The notes: generated by a model from the letters alone, not told the origin. A stretch of DNA of 64,000 nucleotides from Bacillota bacterium (GCA_023457355.1 JAEWLW010000065.1:13362-77361), one strand, 5' to 3'; positions 51,114 to 60,608 are shown, counted from the first letter of the stretch. Numbers and translations are program-made.

Positions 51114-52166
51114 ATGCCGCAGCCGCATATGGGGGGATGTGTCATAGCACCTTACGATTTTGACCTGATTACGCTGGGGGAGATTATGCTGCGGCTTTCT
51201 CCGCCCCGGCACGCCCGCATCGCCGACGGCGACATTTTTGAAAAACGGGCGGGCGGCGCGGAACTGAACGTCGCTTCCGGCGTGGCACAATTAGGGCTGC
51301 GCACCGCCATTGTCTCCAAGCTGCCTCAAAACGAGCTTGGCACCTTCATTAAGAACCGGGTTCGGTTCGTCGGGGTCTCGGACGATTACCTCATCTACGA
51401 CGACCACGCCGGTGCACGCCTTGGAATCTACTATTATGAGATGGGCGCCGCGCCCAGAAAGCCCGCCGTCGTTTATGACCGCCGCAGCGCTTCAGTCAAC
51501 CGCCTTGCGCTTAACGAACTGCCGGAGAGCCTGTGGCGCTCCTGCCGGATGTTCCACACCAGCGGCATCAGTCTGGCGCTTTCCCCCACCCTGCGTGACA
51601 CCGTGGTGGAGACCATCCGCCGCTTCCGCGAAAATGGCGCGCTGATTTCCTTTGACGTCAACTATCGCGCCACCCTGTGGTGTGAGGAGGAGGCCCGCGA
51701 AACAATCGAAAAGGTGCTGCCGCTGACCGACATTCTGTTTATCTCGGAGGAGACCAGCCGCCGGATGTTCCAGAAAACCGGGGCGCTGGCCGACATTCTG
51801 CGCAGTTATTCCGAGGATTACGGCGTCAAGGTGGTGGCCGCCACCCAGCGAATTGTCCGCAGCCCCAAAAAGCACGACTTTACGTCCACGCTTTACGATG
51901 CGGCAACCGGCACATTTTACTCCGAAGCACCTTACTGCGGCATCGACGTCATCGACCGCATCGGCTCCGGCGACGCCTACGTGGCCGGCGTTTTGTTTGC
52001 ACTCCTGAAATTTGGGGATCCGCAAAAGGCCGTCTGGTACGGCAACGCCATGTCCAGCGTCAAAAGCACCGTGCCGGGCGATCTGCCCAGCTCGAGCCTG
52101 CGCGAAATTGAGCTTATTATCCGAGACCATCAGCATCAGTCATCCGCTGACGAAATGACCCGCTGA
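51114..52166 (+). CDS. Second PfkB-family sugar kinase, KdgK-like
   Basis: A 350-residue carbohydrate kinase related to KdgK: LITLGEIMLRLSPPRHARI, RAGGAELNVASGVAQLG, FDVNYRATLWCEEEARE and IDRIGSGDAYVAGVLFALL with the catalytic Asp in GSGDA. It may phosphorylate KDG as well, or a related acid such as 2-keto-3-deoxy-galactonate or a linear uronate. Neither can be chosen from sequence. The start is not settled: ATG at 51114 or 51129, neither with a good ribosome binding site, while a GGGGGG tract lies just inside the frame. Confidence 0.85.
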   Translation: MPQPHMGGCVIAPYDFDLITLGEIMLRLSPPRHARIADGDIFEKRAGGAELNVASGVAQLGLRTAIVSKLPQNELGTFIKNRVRFVGVSDDYLIYDDHAGARLGIYYYEMGAAPRKPAVVYDRRSASVNRLALNELPESLWRSCRMFHTSGISLALSPTLRDTVVETIRRFRENGALISFDVNYRATLWCEEEARETIEKVLPLTDILFISEETSRRMFQKTGALADILRSYSEDYGVKVVAATQRIVRSPKKHDFTSTLYDAATGTFYSEAPYCGIDVIDRIGSGDAYVAGVLFALLKFGDPQKAVWYGNAMSSVKSTVPGDLPSSSLREIELIIRDHQHQSSADEMTR

Positions 52167-52223
52167 TTGCCATCAACGAAAAGGAGGAGCACAGAAGCGA
52201 CGTTCGCTTTTGCCAAATATGTT

Positions 52224-53660
52224 ATGAAAAATTTTATGGATCAGGATTTCCTGCTGGAAACCGAAACCGCGAAGCATCTCTTTCACGATTATGCCGAAAA
52301 AATGCCGCTGGTCGATTACCACTGCCATATTTCACCCAAAGAAATTTATGAGAACCGCCGGTTTGATAACATTGCCCAGGTTTGGCTGGGTGGCCTTCAA
52401 CCGGACGGCAGCTATTTTGGCGACCACTATAAATGGCGTTTGATGCGCGCTAACGGCGTCAGCGAAGAATTTGTCACCGGCAACGGCGACGGGCTGACCC
52501 GTATGACCAAGTTTGCCGAGGCGCTGGAAATGGCAATCGGCAACCCCATGTACCACTGGTGCAATCTGGAACTGAAAAAATTCTTCGGCTATGCGGGTTA
52601 TCTCTCGCCCGAAACCGCACCCGAAGTTTGGGCCCTGTGCAACGAGAAGCTGCAAAATGACCCGGCGCTCACTGTCCGCGGACTGATTGAGCAATCGAAC
52701 GTCGCCTTCATCGGCACAACCGACGACCCCATTGATACGCTTGAGTGGCACGCAAAGATTAAAGCGGACCCCACCATTAAGTTTAAGGTCTGCCCTTCCT
52801 TCCGGCCGGATAAGGCCATTAACATCACGAAGCCCGGCTTTGCCGATTACATCGCGAAGCTGGCCAAAAGCGTCGGTAAAGACAGCCTCGATTCGGCGCA
52901 GGCGGTCTGTGACGCGCTCAATGAACGGCTCGATTTCTTCCATGAGATGGGCTGCCGCGCGAGCGACCACGGACTGGATTATATCATGTACCGCCCCTTT
53001 ACGATGGAAGAAGCCGACGCCGCCTTTAAAAAGGCGATATCCGGCGGTACACTGACGGTTGAGGAGGCCGAGAAATATCAGACCGCCATTCTCATGAGCC
53101 TTGGCAAGGTCTACCATAAGCATGGTATCGCCATGCAGCTGCACTATTCCTGCCTGCGCAACGTCAACGAAAAGGCATATGCCAAAATGGGCCCCGACAC
53201 CGGCTATGATATGATCGCCCAAACTGCCTGCGGCGGTGCCATTGCGGCGCTGCTCTCGGCACTGGATGCGGCCGGTGCATGCCCCAAGATCATCCTTTAT
53301 TCGCTCAATCCCTCGGATAACGACCAAATCGCTTCCCTTCTCAACTGTTTCCAGTCCGACGAGCTGCCCGGAAAAATCCAACACGGTTCGGCCTGGTGGT
53401 TCAACGATACCAAGAGCGGCATGGAAGTACAGATGAAAGCGCTGGCGAACATGGGGCTGCTCGGCAACTTTGTCGGCATGCTCACCGATTCGCGCTCCTT
53501 CCTCTCCTACACCCGCCACGATTACTTCCGCCGCATCCTGTGCAACATGATCGGCAACTGGGTGGAAAACGGCGAATATCCCAACGACGAAAAAGCGCTT
53601 AAAAAAATTGTGGAGGGCATTTGCTATAACAATGCCGCCCGCTATTTTGAAATTGGCTGA
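52224..53660 (+). CDS. uxaC: Glucuronate/galacturonate isomerase
   Basis: It isomerises D-glucuronate to D-fructuronate and D-galacturonate to D-tagaturonate, the shared entry to both branches. The protein from ATG 52224 is 478 residues, near 470 as usual. It shows MKNFMDQDFLLETETAKHLFHDYAEKMPLVDYHCHISPKEIYEN with the metal-binding HCH, GTTDDPIDTLEWH, HYSCLRNVNEKAYAKMGPDTGYDM and LTDSRSFLSYTRHDYFRRILC. A strong AAAGGAGG lies about 37 bases before this ATG with no standard start codon at normal distance, so initiation here is unusual. Confidence 0.95.
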   Translation: MKNFMDQDFLLETETAKHLFHDYAEKMPLVDYHCHISPKEIYENRRFDNIAQVWLGGLQPDGSYFGDHYKWRLMRANGVSEEFVTGNGDGLTRMTKFAEALEMAIGNPMYHWCNLELKKFFGYAGYLSPETAPEVWALCNEKLQNDPALTVRGLIEQSNVAFIGTTDDPIDTLEWHAKIKADPTIKFKVCPSFRPDKAINITKPGFADYIAKLAKSVGKDSLDSAQAVCDALNERLDFFHEMGCRASDHGLDYIMYRPFTMEEADAAFKKAISGGTLTVEEAEKYQTAILMSLGKVYHKHGIAMQLHYSCLRNVNEKAYAKMGPDTGYDMIAQTACGGAIAALLSALDAAGACPKIILYSLNPSDNDQIASLLNCFQSDELPGKIQHGSAWWFNDTKSGMEVQMKALANMGLLGNFVGMLTDSRSFLSYTRHDYFRRILCNMIGNWVENGEYPNDEKALKKIVEGICYNNAARYFEIG

Positions 53661-53719
53661 CAGGCTGCATGATCGTATGGCACTCACTCAATAATAATAT
53701 GCAAGGAGCTGTGGACGCT

Positions 53720-54904
53720 TTGACACAATTGCGGCCGGAGTCGCAGCGCGAAAATCAACTTATCCGCAATGTTTTATTCACCTTTTTCGTCAGCGGTGCC
53801 GCTTCCCAGCCTCTGGGGTCCTTCATCCCCTTTCTACGCGAAACCTATGGGCTCAGTTACGACTTTTCCGGCATTCTGCTCTCGTGCCAGTCCATCGGCA
53901 ACCTGTGCTCGGTGCTGCTGGCGGGGCTTTTGCCCGTCTATCTCGGGCGTCGGCGCAGCATTTTAAGCACCGCAGTCTGGATGGCGGTGGGCTATCTGAT
54001 TTTTGCCAGCGGCCTGGGGTACCCGCTGCTTTTGGCGATGGCGTTTTTGATGACCGGCATCGCCCGGGGCGGCAACTCCAATTTTTCAAGCGTCATGGTC
54101 AGCACGCTGCCCGGGCCTAAGGCCACACGCGGTTACAACCTGCTACATGGCTTTTTCGCCGTCGGCGCACTGCTTTCCCCCTTACTGCTGGTCGTTTTAA
54201 ACAGGCGCTGGCCCCGTTATGGCTGGCGGCTGACGGCGGGGGTTCTGTTTCTGCTGGTTCTCAGTCAGCTGGCCGTTTACTATCGCATGCCGCTGCCGCC
54301 GGAATCCGGCGCAAAAAGTATCCGCTCGGTGGACCGCAGCTTTTTAAAGGTCCGGCAGTTCTGGATGGCGTCCTCCATCCTGTTTTTCTACATCTCGTGT
54401 GAGTATGCGATTGTGGGCTGGCTGGTCACCTATTTTCAGGATATCGGCGCGTTGAGCGCCAGCCATTCCCAGATGATGAACAGCCTTTTGTGGCTGGTTA
54501 TTTTCGCCGGCCGCATGACGGGCGCCGCTGTTTCAGGCAAAATTTCGCGCAGCAAGGTGTTGTTGGCCGACGGAGCGGGGTTCTTTCTGTTTTTCCTGTT
54601 GGTATTCTTCAGCCGCAGCCCGCTGCCCATCACAATTGGCATCATCGGCGTGGGGCTCTTTATGGCGACGATCTACCCCACTGCGTTCGCTTTTGGCAGC
54701 GACTATATTAAGGGCAACGACCTGGGCTGCTGCGCCATGATCTTCACCGGCAGCGTCGGCGGCATCATAACCCCCGCGCTTGTGGGTTTTGTGGCGGAAC
54801 AGTCCGGCATCCGCGCCGGTATGAGCGTTGTGGTTGGCCTGACCTTCCTGCTGGTGCTTTCGATTATCTTCAGTGTTTTGAGTATAAAAAAAGCAAATCC
54901 GTAA
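53720..54904 (+). CDS. MFS transporter, probable uronate or sugar uptake
   Basis: A major facilitator protein of about 395 residues with 12 transmembrane helices. The MFS loop motif between helices 2 and 3 appears as GLLPVYLGRRRSILST, and the second half repeats it more weakly (AVSGKISRSKVLLAD). It lies between uxaC and uxaB in the operon, so a hexuronate or oligouronide is the likely cargo (inference). TTG at 53720 is favoured, with AAGGAG 11-12 bases upstream; ATG codons at 53669 and 53699 are alternatives. Confidence 0.85.
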   Translation: MTQLRPESQRENQLIRNVLFTFFVSGAASQPLGSFIPFLRETYGLSYDFSGILLSCQSIGNLCSVLLAGLLPVYLGRRRSILSTAVWMAVGYLIFASGLGYPLLLAMAFLMTGIARGGNSNFSSVMVSTLPGPKATRGYNLLHGFFAVGALLSPLLLVVLNRRWPRYGWRLTAGVLFLLVLSQLAVYYRMPLPPESGAKSIRSVDRSFLKVRQFWMASSILFFYISCEYAIVGWLVTYFQDIGALSASHSQMMNSLLWLVIFAGRMTGAAVSGKISRSKVLLADGAGFFLFFLLVFFSRSPLPITIGIIGVGLFMATIYPTAFAFGSDYIKGNDLGCCAMIFTGSVGGIITPALVGFVAEQSGIRAGMSVVVGLTFLLVLSIIFSVLSIKKANP

Positions 54905-54924
54905 TTTCTGAAAGGGGAAAAAGC

Positions 54925-56400
54925 ATGGATAAGCTAAATTATAAAACATTAAAAGCGCAGGGCTATGAGGGCTATCTGCTGGAATCGGCGCCTGAACGGG
55001 TGCTCCAGTTTGGTGAAGGCAACTTTCTCAGAGCCTTCGTGGACTACTTTTTCGATATTTTAAATGAGAAAACCGGCTTTAACGGCAAGGTGGTGCTCAC
55101 CCAGCCCATCGCCCCCGGTCTGGCCGAGATGATCAACAACCAGCAGGGCCTGTACACCCTGTTTCTGCGCGGGCAGGAAAATGGCGAAAAGGTCAACCGC
55201 AAGCGGGTGGTCTCCTGTGTGTCACGCTGCATCAACCCCTATCGGGACTACACCGCACTCTTAGACTGCGCCAAAAACCCCGACCTGCGGTTTCTGGCTT
55301 CCAACACCACCGAGGCGGGCATTGTATTTGACCCCGCCTGCAAATTTGAAGATGCGCCGCCAAGCAGCTTCCCCGCCAAGCTGACACGCTTTTTGTATGA
55401 GCGCTATCAGCTGGGGCTGCCCGGCTTTGTCATTCTGTCCTGCGAGTTGATCGACCACAACGGCGACGAACTGAAGAAGTGCGTCGAGCAGTACGTCGAC
55501 CTTTGGGGGTTGGCTGAAGGCTTTGCCAAGTGGGTGCAGGATGAGAATATCTTCTGTTCCACGCTGGTCGACCGCATCGTCACCGGTTACCCGCGCGCCG
55601 AGGCGCAGGATATCTGCAAGGCGCTCGGCTATGAAGATAACCTCATCGACACCGGGGAGGTGTTCGGCTTCTGGGTCATCGAAGGCCCGCAGGCGCTCAA
55701 AGAGGAGTTGCCGTTTGAGAAGGCCGGCCTGCCGGTGATTATCGTCGACGACCACACCCCCTATAAGCAGCGCAAGGTGCGAATCCTGAACGGCGCGCAC
55801 ACATCGATGGTGCTCGGCGCTTATCTCGCCGGTCAGGATATTGTCCGCGACTGCATGAAGGACGATGTCATCCGCGGTTTCATGAACAAGACCATCTATG
55901 ACGAGATTATTCCGACGCTGGACCTGCCCAAGGCAGACCTCACCGATTTTGCGGCCGCCGTTTCAGAGCGGTTTGCAAATCCCTATATCGACCACGCGCT
56001 GCTGGCAATTTCGCTCAATTCCACCGCCAAGTGGAAAGCCCGTGTCATGCCCAGCCTGCTTGAATATAAAAAACGCACCGGGAACTTACCCGCCTGCATC
56101 ACCTTCTCATTTGCCGCTTACATCGCATTTTATCACGCCGGGCGTGAAAAGGGCGCAGGCTGCCTGATCGGCAAGCGCGGGGAGAACACCTTTGAGATCA
56201 AAGACGACCAGTGGGTGCTGGATTTTTATTATGAGCACCGGGGCGACGATGCGAAAACGCTGGCCCAGGCCGTCATCCACAACGAAAAAATGTGGGGCGA
56301 CGCGCTTGTCGCGCTGCCTGGGTTTGAAGATGCTGTTGCCGGTGCGCTGTCGCGCATTGAGACTGTCGGCATGTATCAGGCGATGAAAGAATGCCTGTAA
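54925..56400 (+). CDS. uxaB: Tagaturonate reductase (altronate oxidoreductase)
   Basis: It reduces D-tagaturonate to D-altronate with NADH in the galacturonate branch. The 491-residue member of the mannitol dehydrogenase family has LQFGEGNFLRAFVDYFFDILNEKTGFNGKVVLTQP at the N-terminus, SCELIDHNGDELKKCVEQY, CSTLVDRIVTGYPR and RKVRILNGAHTSMVLGAYLAG with the catalytic region. These are UxaB- rather than UxuB-specific. Its end overlaps the long reading frame of uxaA, but uxaA starts 20 bp after its stop. Confidence 0.95.
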   Translation: MDKLNYKTLKAQGYEGYLLESAPERVLQFGEGNFLRAFVDYFFDILNEKTGFNGKVVLTQPIAPGLAEMINNQQGLYTLFLRGQENGEKVNRKRVVSCVSRCINPYRDYTALLDCAKNPDLRFLASNTTEAGIVFDPACKFEDAPPSSFPAKLTRFLYERYQLGLPGFVILSCELIDHNGDELKKCVEQYVDLWGLAEGFAKWVQDENIFCSTLVDRIVTGYPRAEAQDICKALGYEDNLIDTGEVFGFWVIEGPQALKEELPFEKAGLPVIIVDDHTPYKQRKVRILNGAHTSMVLGAYLAGQDIVRDCMKDDVIRGFMNKTIYDEIIPTLDLPKADLTDFAAAVSERFANPYIDHALLAISLNSTAKWKARVMPSLLEYKKRTGNLPACITFSFAAYIAFYHAGREKGAGCLIGKRGENTFEIKDDQWVLDFYYEHRGDDAKTLAQAVIHNEKMWGDALVALPGFEDAVAGALSRIETVGMYQAMKECL

Positions 56401-56420
56401 CCCATCGGGAGGATAACCGT

Positions 56421-57899
56421 ATGAAGCTCATTCAAATTCACCCCTCGGATAATGTGGCGATTGCGCTCTCCCCCCTCGCAGAGGGTGAGACCTTTGCCGT
56501 CGGGGGGCGGCAGATCACCGCTGCCGAAAACATTCCGCAGGGCCACAAGATAGCGCTGTCGCCCATCCCCAAAGATGCATTAATCATTAAATATGGCAAC
56601 CCCATCGGCCGCGCCACAACCGCCGTTGCAACCGGCGACTGGGTGCATACCCATAACGTACACACCACGCTTTCGGAAACCGAAACGTTTGTCTACCACC
56701 ACAAGCAGTTCCCGATGCCGGAGGTCGAACCGAAAACCTTCATGGGCTTTCGGCGGGCCGACGGCCGGGCGGCTGTTCGCAACGAGCTGTGGATTATCCC
56801 CACTGTGGGCTGTGTGAACAGCGTCGCGCAGCATCTGGTGCAAAGTAATCAACATCTGGTATCCGGTACGGTGGAGGGGCTGTATGCCTTTACACATCCG
56901 TTCGGATGCAGCCAGATGGGCGACGACCACGCCCAGACCCGCAAGCTTTTGGCTGCTCTGGCCCGCCACCCTAACGCCGCGGGCGTGCTGGTGCTGGGCC
57001 TGGGGTGCGAGAATCTGACGCTGGCACAGTTTAAGGAAGAACTGGGCCAATGGGATGATAACCGTATCAAATTCTTACTCTGCCAGGATGTGTCGGATGA
57101 AATCGCCGCCGGTTCCGAACTGCTTGCCGAGTTGGCTGGCTATGCCGCCGGCTTTAAGCGTGAACCGCTGCCCGCCAGCGAGCTGGTCATCGGCATGAAA
57201 TGCGGCGGTTCGGACGGCCTTTCGGGCATCACCGCCAACCCCACCGTCGGCCGTTTTTCCGACCGGATGATAGCGCTGGGTGGCTCCACCATTTTGACCG
57301 AAATACCTGAGATGTTCGGTGCGGAATCAATTCTGCTCGACCGCTGTGAAAATCAGGCGGTTTTCGACCGGGCCATTAAAATGATTGCCGACTTTAAACA
57401 ATACTACGTCAACCACGGCCAGGTGGTGTATGAAAACCCCAGCCCCGGCAACAAGGCCGGCGGCATTACCACGCTGGAGGATAAATCCTGCGGCTGTGTC
57501 CAGAAGGGCGGCAGCGCCCAGATTGTTGATGTGCTGGATTACGGCGATATTGTCATCAAAAAGGGCCTGAACCTTTTAAGCGGCCCCGGCAATGACCTGG
57601 TCAGCGCTACGGCGCTCACCGCCGCGGGCGCCCATCTTATTCTGTTTACCACAGGGCGCGGCACCCCTTTTGGTGCCCCTGCCCCAACAGTGAAAATAGC
57701 AACCAACACGGCCCTTTTTGAAAAGAAAGGCAGCTGGATGGATTTTAACGCCGGCACCGTCGCGCAGGGGGAAATCCTTGATGACGCCGGAGACCGCCTG
57801 CTTTCCTTCGTGCTGGAAGTGGCCAGCGGCACACAGACCAGAAGCGAGCGCAGCTGCGCGCGCGAAATTGCCATTTTCAAAGATGGCGTCATGCTCTGA
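56421..57899 (+). CDS. uxaA: Altronate dehydratase
   Basis: It dehydrates D-altronate to KDG and ends the galacturonate branch. The 492-residue protein has the N-terminal SAF domain (about 1-90, KLIQIHPSDNVAIALSPL and GDWVHTHNVHTTLS), then the UxaA catalytic domain with TFMGFRRADGRAAVRNELWIIPTVGCVNSVAQHL, GCSQMGDDH, GLGCENLTL, GMKCGGSDGLSGITANPTVG and GRGTPFGAPAPTVKIATNT. ATG at 56421 has GGGAGG 8 bases upstream. It is the last gene of the kdgA operon. Confidence 0.96.
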   Translation: MKLIQIHPSDNVAIALSPLAEGETFAVGGRQITAAENIPQGHKIALSPIPKDALIIKYGNPIGRATTAVATGDWVHTHNVHTTLSETETFVYHHKQFPMPEVEPKTFMGFRRADGRAAVRNELWIIPTVGCVNSVAQHLVQSNQHLVSGTVEGLYAFTHPFGCSQMGDDHAQTRKLLAALARHPNAAGVLVLGLGCENLTLAQFKEELGQWDDNRIKFLLCQDVSDEIAAGSELLAELAGYAAGFKREPLPASELVIGMKCGGSDGLSGITANPTVGRFSDRMIALGGSTILTEIPEMFGAESILLDRCENQAVFDRAIKMIADFKQYYVNHGQVVYENPSPGNKAGGITTLEDKSCGCVQKGGSAQIVDVLDYGDIVIKKGLNLLSGPGNDLVSATALTAAGAHLILFTTGRGTPFGAPAPTVKIATNTALFEKKGSWMDFNAGTVAQGEILDDAGDRLLSFVLEVASGTQTRSERSCAREIAIFKDGVML

Positions 57900-57945
57900 T
57901 ATCTTCTTTCTTTTTCATTATCGCATCCCTCTTTTTCTTCCTGCT

Positions 57946-57994
57946 GTCGGCCCCTTTCTCCAGAATGCCTGTCGTTTTGGAGAAAGGGGCCGAC
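57946..57994 (+). terminator. Hairpin ending the kdgA-uxaA operon
   Basis: A perfect 17-bp stem GTCGGCCCCTTTCTCCA / TGGAGAAAGGGGCCGAC, 47 bases after the uxaA stop. The following GCATTTCTC is only weakly T-rich. Confidence 0.75.
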
Positions 57995-58155
57995 GCATTT
58001 CTCAATGGCGGCGCATATAAGGTATCTATTCATGGAAATTTTTCATTTGTGTTGTTTTTACAACAGATAAAGGAAAATATATTTTATATAATGAGGTTAC
58101 AAAGGCCGGATCTGGCGCAAAATCAGTGTAAATACAAATAGAGGGAGGTAAGACC

Positions 58156-58341
58156 ATGAAGGCATTTGTAAATGATGCATGTATCGGATGCGAGCTTTGT
58201 GCAAGCCTGTGTCCCGAGGTGTTCCACATGACAGATTCCGGTCTGGCAGAAGCCGTCTCACATGAGATTGATGCGGCTCTGCACGAAAACACCATTGAAG
58301 CGCGGGACAGCTGCCCCGTCAACGCAATTGAAACAGATTGA
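58156..58341 (+). CDS. 4Fe-4S ferredoxin
   Basis: A 61-residue single-cluster ferredoxin that carries electrons at low potential. Cysteines are at 9, 12, 15 and 19 (ACIGCELCASLCP) and 53 (DSCPVNAIE). Three of the first group plus C53 would hold one [4Fe-4S] cluster, as in Thermotoga- and Desulfovibrio-type ferredoxins. It is acidic, as usual. GGGAGG lies 7 bases upstream. A cupin gene follows 24 bp later; the electron partner is unknown. Confidence 0.92.
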   Translation: MKAFVNDACIGCELCASLCPEVFHMTDSGLAEAVSHEIDAALHENTIEARDSCPVNAIETD

Positions 58342-58365
58342 AAACAGACAGCGAGGTATTGGACG

Positions 58366-58698
58366 ATGATTAAAAATTTACCACATGAAACGGTATTATC
58401 ACTGGCGTCACAAGTGGAGACGCTGCCGGGGCAGGTTGTCAGCAAAACCCTGGCGCAGAACAAGGCCGTAAGCGCCACCCTGTTTGCTTTTGCGAAGGGT
58501 GAGGAGATCAGCGCGCACGATTCCAATGGGGATGCGATGGTAACAGTGCTGGCGGGAACAGGAAATTTTTGGGTGGATGGCACAGACTACACGCTGCAAA
58601 CCGGCGAAACGTTGGTTATGCCGGCCAAAAAACCGCATGCTGTATTCGCCCAGGAGGATTTCAAAATGCTGTTGCTGGTTATTTTTCCGCCGCAATAG
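58366..58698 (+). CDS. Small cupin-domain protein
   Basis: A 110-residue single cupin. The first motif is degenerate (GEEISAHDSNGDAMVTVLAGTGNFWVDG, one His and the Glu/Asp position altered). The second is QTGETLVMPAKKPHAVFAQEDFKMLLLVIF with one His. The metal site is therefore incomplete compared with KdgF, and a binding rather than enzymatic role is possible. It is probably co-transcribed with the ferredoxin and followed by a terminator. Confidence 0.8.
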   Translation: MIKNLPHETVLSLASQVETLPGQVVSKTLAQNKAVSATLFAFAKGEEISAHDSNGDAMVTVLAGTGNFWVDGTDYTLQTGETLVMPAKKPHAVFAQEDFKMLLLVIFPPQ

Positions 58699-58783
58699 CC
58701 GGTATAAACGCTTTTTCAGCAAAGCATCTCGGCCCGTTTAAGTCCTTTTAAACAGAACGTGCATGGATGTTGGAGGCGCGCAA

Positions 58784-58835
58784 AAAAAATGTCAGGAAAA
58801 CAGCTTTAAGTCTGCTTTTCTGACATTTTTTGTTA
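58784..58835 (+). terminator. Terminator of the ferredoxin-cupin unit
   Basis: AATGTCAGGAAAACAG and CTGCTTTTCTGACATT pair over about 16 bp with one bulged or mismatched base and are followed by TTTTTGTT. Confidence 0.9.
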
Positions 58836-59009
58836 TAATTTCTTCGTTTTCTTTCGCTTGGTCATACAACAAGCCCGGCGTTATCCGATGTATATATCAA
58901 ATATGAATGATTACGATAATAAAGATTCAAAAGATGCGATAAGATGGCTATCCCTATGGATTATTTTATGTTATTATAATGTTAAAATTGTATTGTGGAA
59001 GGGATTTTC

Positions 59010-60452
59010 ATGTCTGAAAGTATTAACTACCAGTCGATATTGATTATTACCGTACTGGCTTTTATCACCCCACTGATTATCAATGCCATCAAAGGCATAA
59101 AAATCCCTTATGTTGTTGGAGAAATTATTGTCGGATTAATTGTTGGAAAAAGTTTTTTCAATGTTGTACATGACGATACCTGGGTTGTTTTTTTATCAAA
59201 CCTGGGCCTCGCCTATTTGATGTACTTAAGCGGGCTGGAAATTGATTTCAGCCAGTTCGATCCCCAGCACAACCTCAAGAAAAATGCCAAAAATCTTGCG
59301 GTGTGCGGCGCAATGTTTTTGCTTTCCCTTCTGGTCTCCTACGGAATCGCATACCTGCTCTTCCGTGTGGGTCTGATTAGAAATGTCCTTTTCTTCTCTT
59401 TTCTGCTTTCTGCTACTGCGCCGGGGCTGCTCGTGCCGCTTTTTAAAGAAAGAGATCTGCTGGATACCGATTTTGGGCAAATGCTTCTGATATTTACGCT
59501 GATAGGCGAATTCCTCTGTCTGATTGCCATCACGTTCATTTCATCCAGCATGAGCGGCGGATTAAGCTATAAAAGTTTTCTGTTTATTGTTGTCATCGCG
59601 GCAGCCGCATTGCTTTATATTATTGCCCAACGCGCCATCAACAAATATCAGTTTTCGTTTAATAACTACCGGGGCCTTCACATGGAAGTTCGGGCATCCT
59701 TTGCCGTCATACTGATTTTGGTGGCTATTTCACATGCGGTGGGGGCTGAAATTGTTTTTGGCTCCTTTATTGCCGGCGTTATTTTTTCAATCATGTCCGG
59801 AAAGGCCAGAGAAGACTTAAAGGACAAAGTGGATATTATCGGCTATGGCTTTTTGGTGCCGATCTTTTTCATTGGTGTTGGCATTAATATCGACATCAAA
59901 GAGGTTTTTCAAGAGCCGTTAACACTGTTGATGATACCTGTCATTTTGCTCATTTTCTATATCGTCAAGTTGGTCCCCTCGTTATTGCTGTCCCATTCAT
60001 TCGGAATGAAAAAAGCGGTGTCATCGTCTTTTCTGCTGTCGGCACAGCTTAGTCTGATGATTGTAGGCTTGCAAATAGCGCTATCGCTGGATGTGATTAA
60101 CCCCATAAACTATTCCCTCTTTGTGTTTGCAACCGTTGTATCCTGCCTCCTGTTCCCGGTGCTCTTTGATAAAACCTTTAATGAGGCGGATTTAATACGA
60201 AAAAAGCGGTCTGCGTCAGACAAAATTTGTATCAGAGAAATCGTTTTGACAAACGAAAATATCATTGGAAAAATGCTTCAGGATATAGCATTCCCTCCGA
60301 GCTGCCGTATTTTTATGATTGTAAGAGACGGAGAGGAACTGATTCCAACCGGTGAATCGACTTTGGAAAAAGGCGATATTGTGCTAATGGCCGGCATTAA
60401 AGCAAACGAGGAAAAAATGATGAGCCTTATTATGAATGATAACAACGTCTAA
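59010..60452 (+). CDS. Monovalent cation/proton antiporter (CPA2) with regulatory C-terminus
   Basis: A 480-residue Na+/H+ or K+/H+ exchanger-like protein. The first 395 residues hold 11-13 transmembrane helices (PYVVGEIIVGLIVGKS, LYLMYLSGLEIDF-like, GAEIVFGSFIAGVIFSI). The last 80 residues (CIREIVLTNENIIGKMLQDIAFPPSCRIFMIVRDGEELIPTGESTLEKGDIVLMAG) form a TrkA-C (RCK_C) ligand-binding domain. With a Na+-type V-ATPase in the same window, sodium circulation is plausible. ATG at 59010 has GGAAGGG 6 bases upstream. Confidence 0.9.
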   Translation: MSESINYQSILIITVLAFITPLIINAIKGIKIPYVVGEIIVGLIVGKSFFNVVHDDTWVVFLSNLGLAYLMYLSGLEIDFSQFDPQHNLKKNAKNLAVCGAMFLLSLLVSYGIAYLLFRVGLIRNVLFFSFLLSATAPGLLVPLFKERDLLDTDFGQMLLIFTLIGEFLCLIAITFISSSMSGGLSYKSFLFIVVIAAAALLYIIAQRAINKYQFSFNNYRGLHMEVRASFAVILILVAISHAVGAEIVFGSFIAGVIFSIMSGKAREDLKDKVDIIGYGFLVPIFFIGVGINIDIKEVFQEPLTLLMIPVILLIFYIVKLVPSLLLSHSFGMKKAVSSSFLLSAQLSLMIVGLQIALSLDVINPINYSLFVFATVVSCLLFPVLFDKTFNEADLIRKKRSASDKICIREIVLTNENIIGKMLQDIAFPPSCRIFMIVRDGEELIPTGESTLEKGDIVLMAGIKANEEKMMSLIMNDNNV

Positions 60453-60564
60453 GGTCAATCAAATGGATGCACAGTGTAAGCTGTGTTGTAAAATGTGTTA
60501 TGAGAACTGTCTCTGCCGTACATCGAGTGCGCGCAGCGAGCGAAACCCCGCCCGCAGGCGGCGG

Positions 60565-60608
60565 CCAAACAGAAAAGACCAGTCCGAAGACTGGTCTTTT
60601 CTGTTTGG
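60565..60608. terminator. Bidirectional terminator at the tRNA scar
   Basis: CCAAACAGAAAAGACCAGTC and its reverse complement form a 20-bp perfect stem with a CGAA loop, with A and T runs on both sides. It directly follows the tRNA 3' fragment on the minus strand. Confidence 0.9.

Noticed and set aside
52332..53687. 451-residue minus-strand ORF
   Set aside because: It is antisense to uxaC, whose product is recognised along its whole length; the long frame is a by-product of GC-rich codon use.
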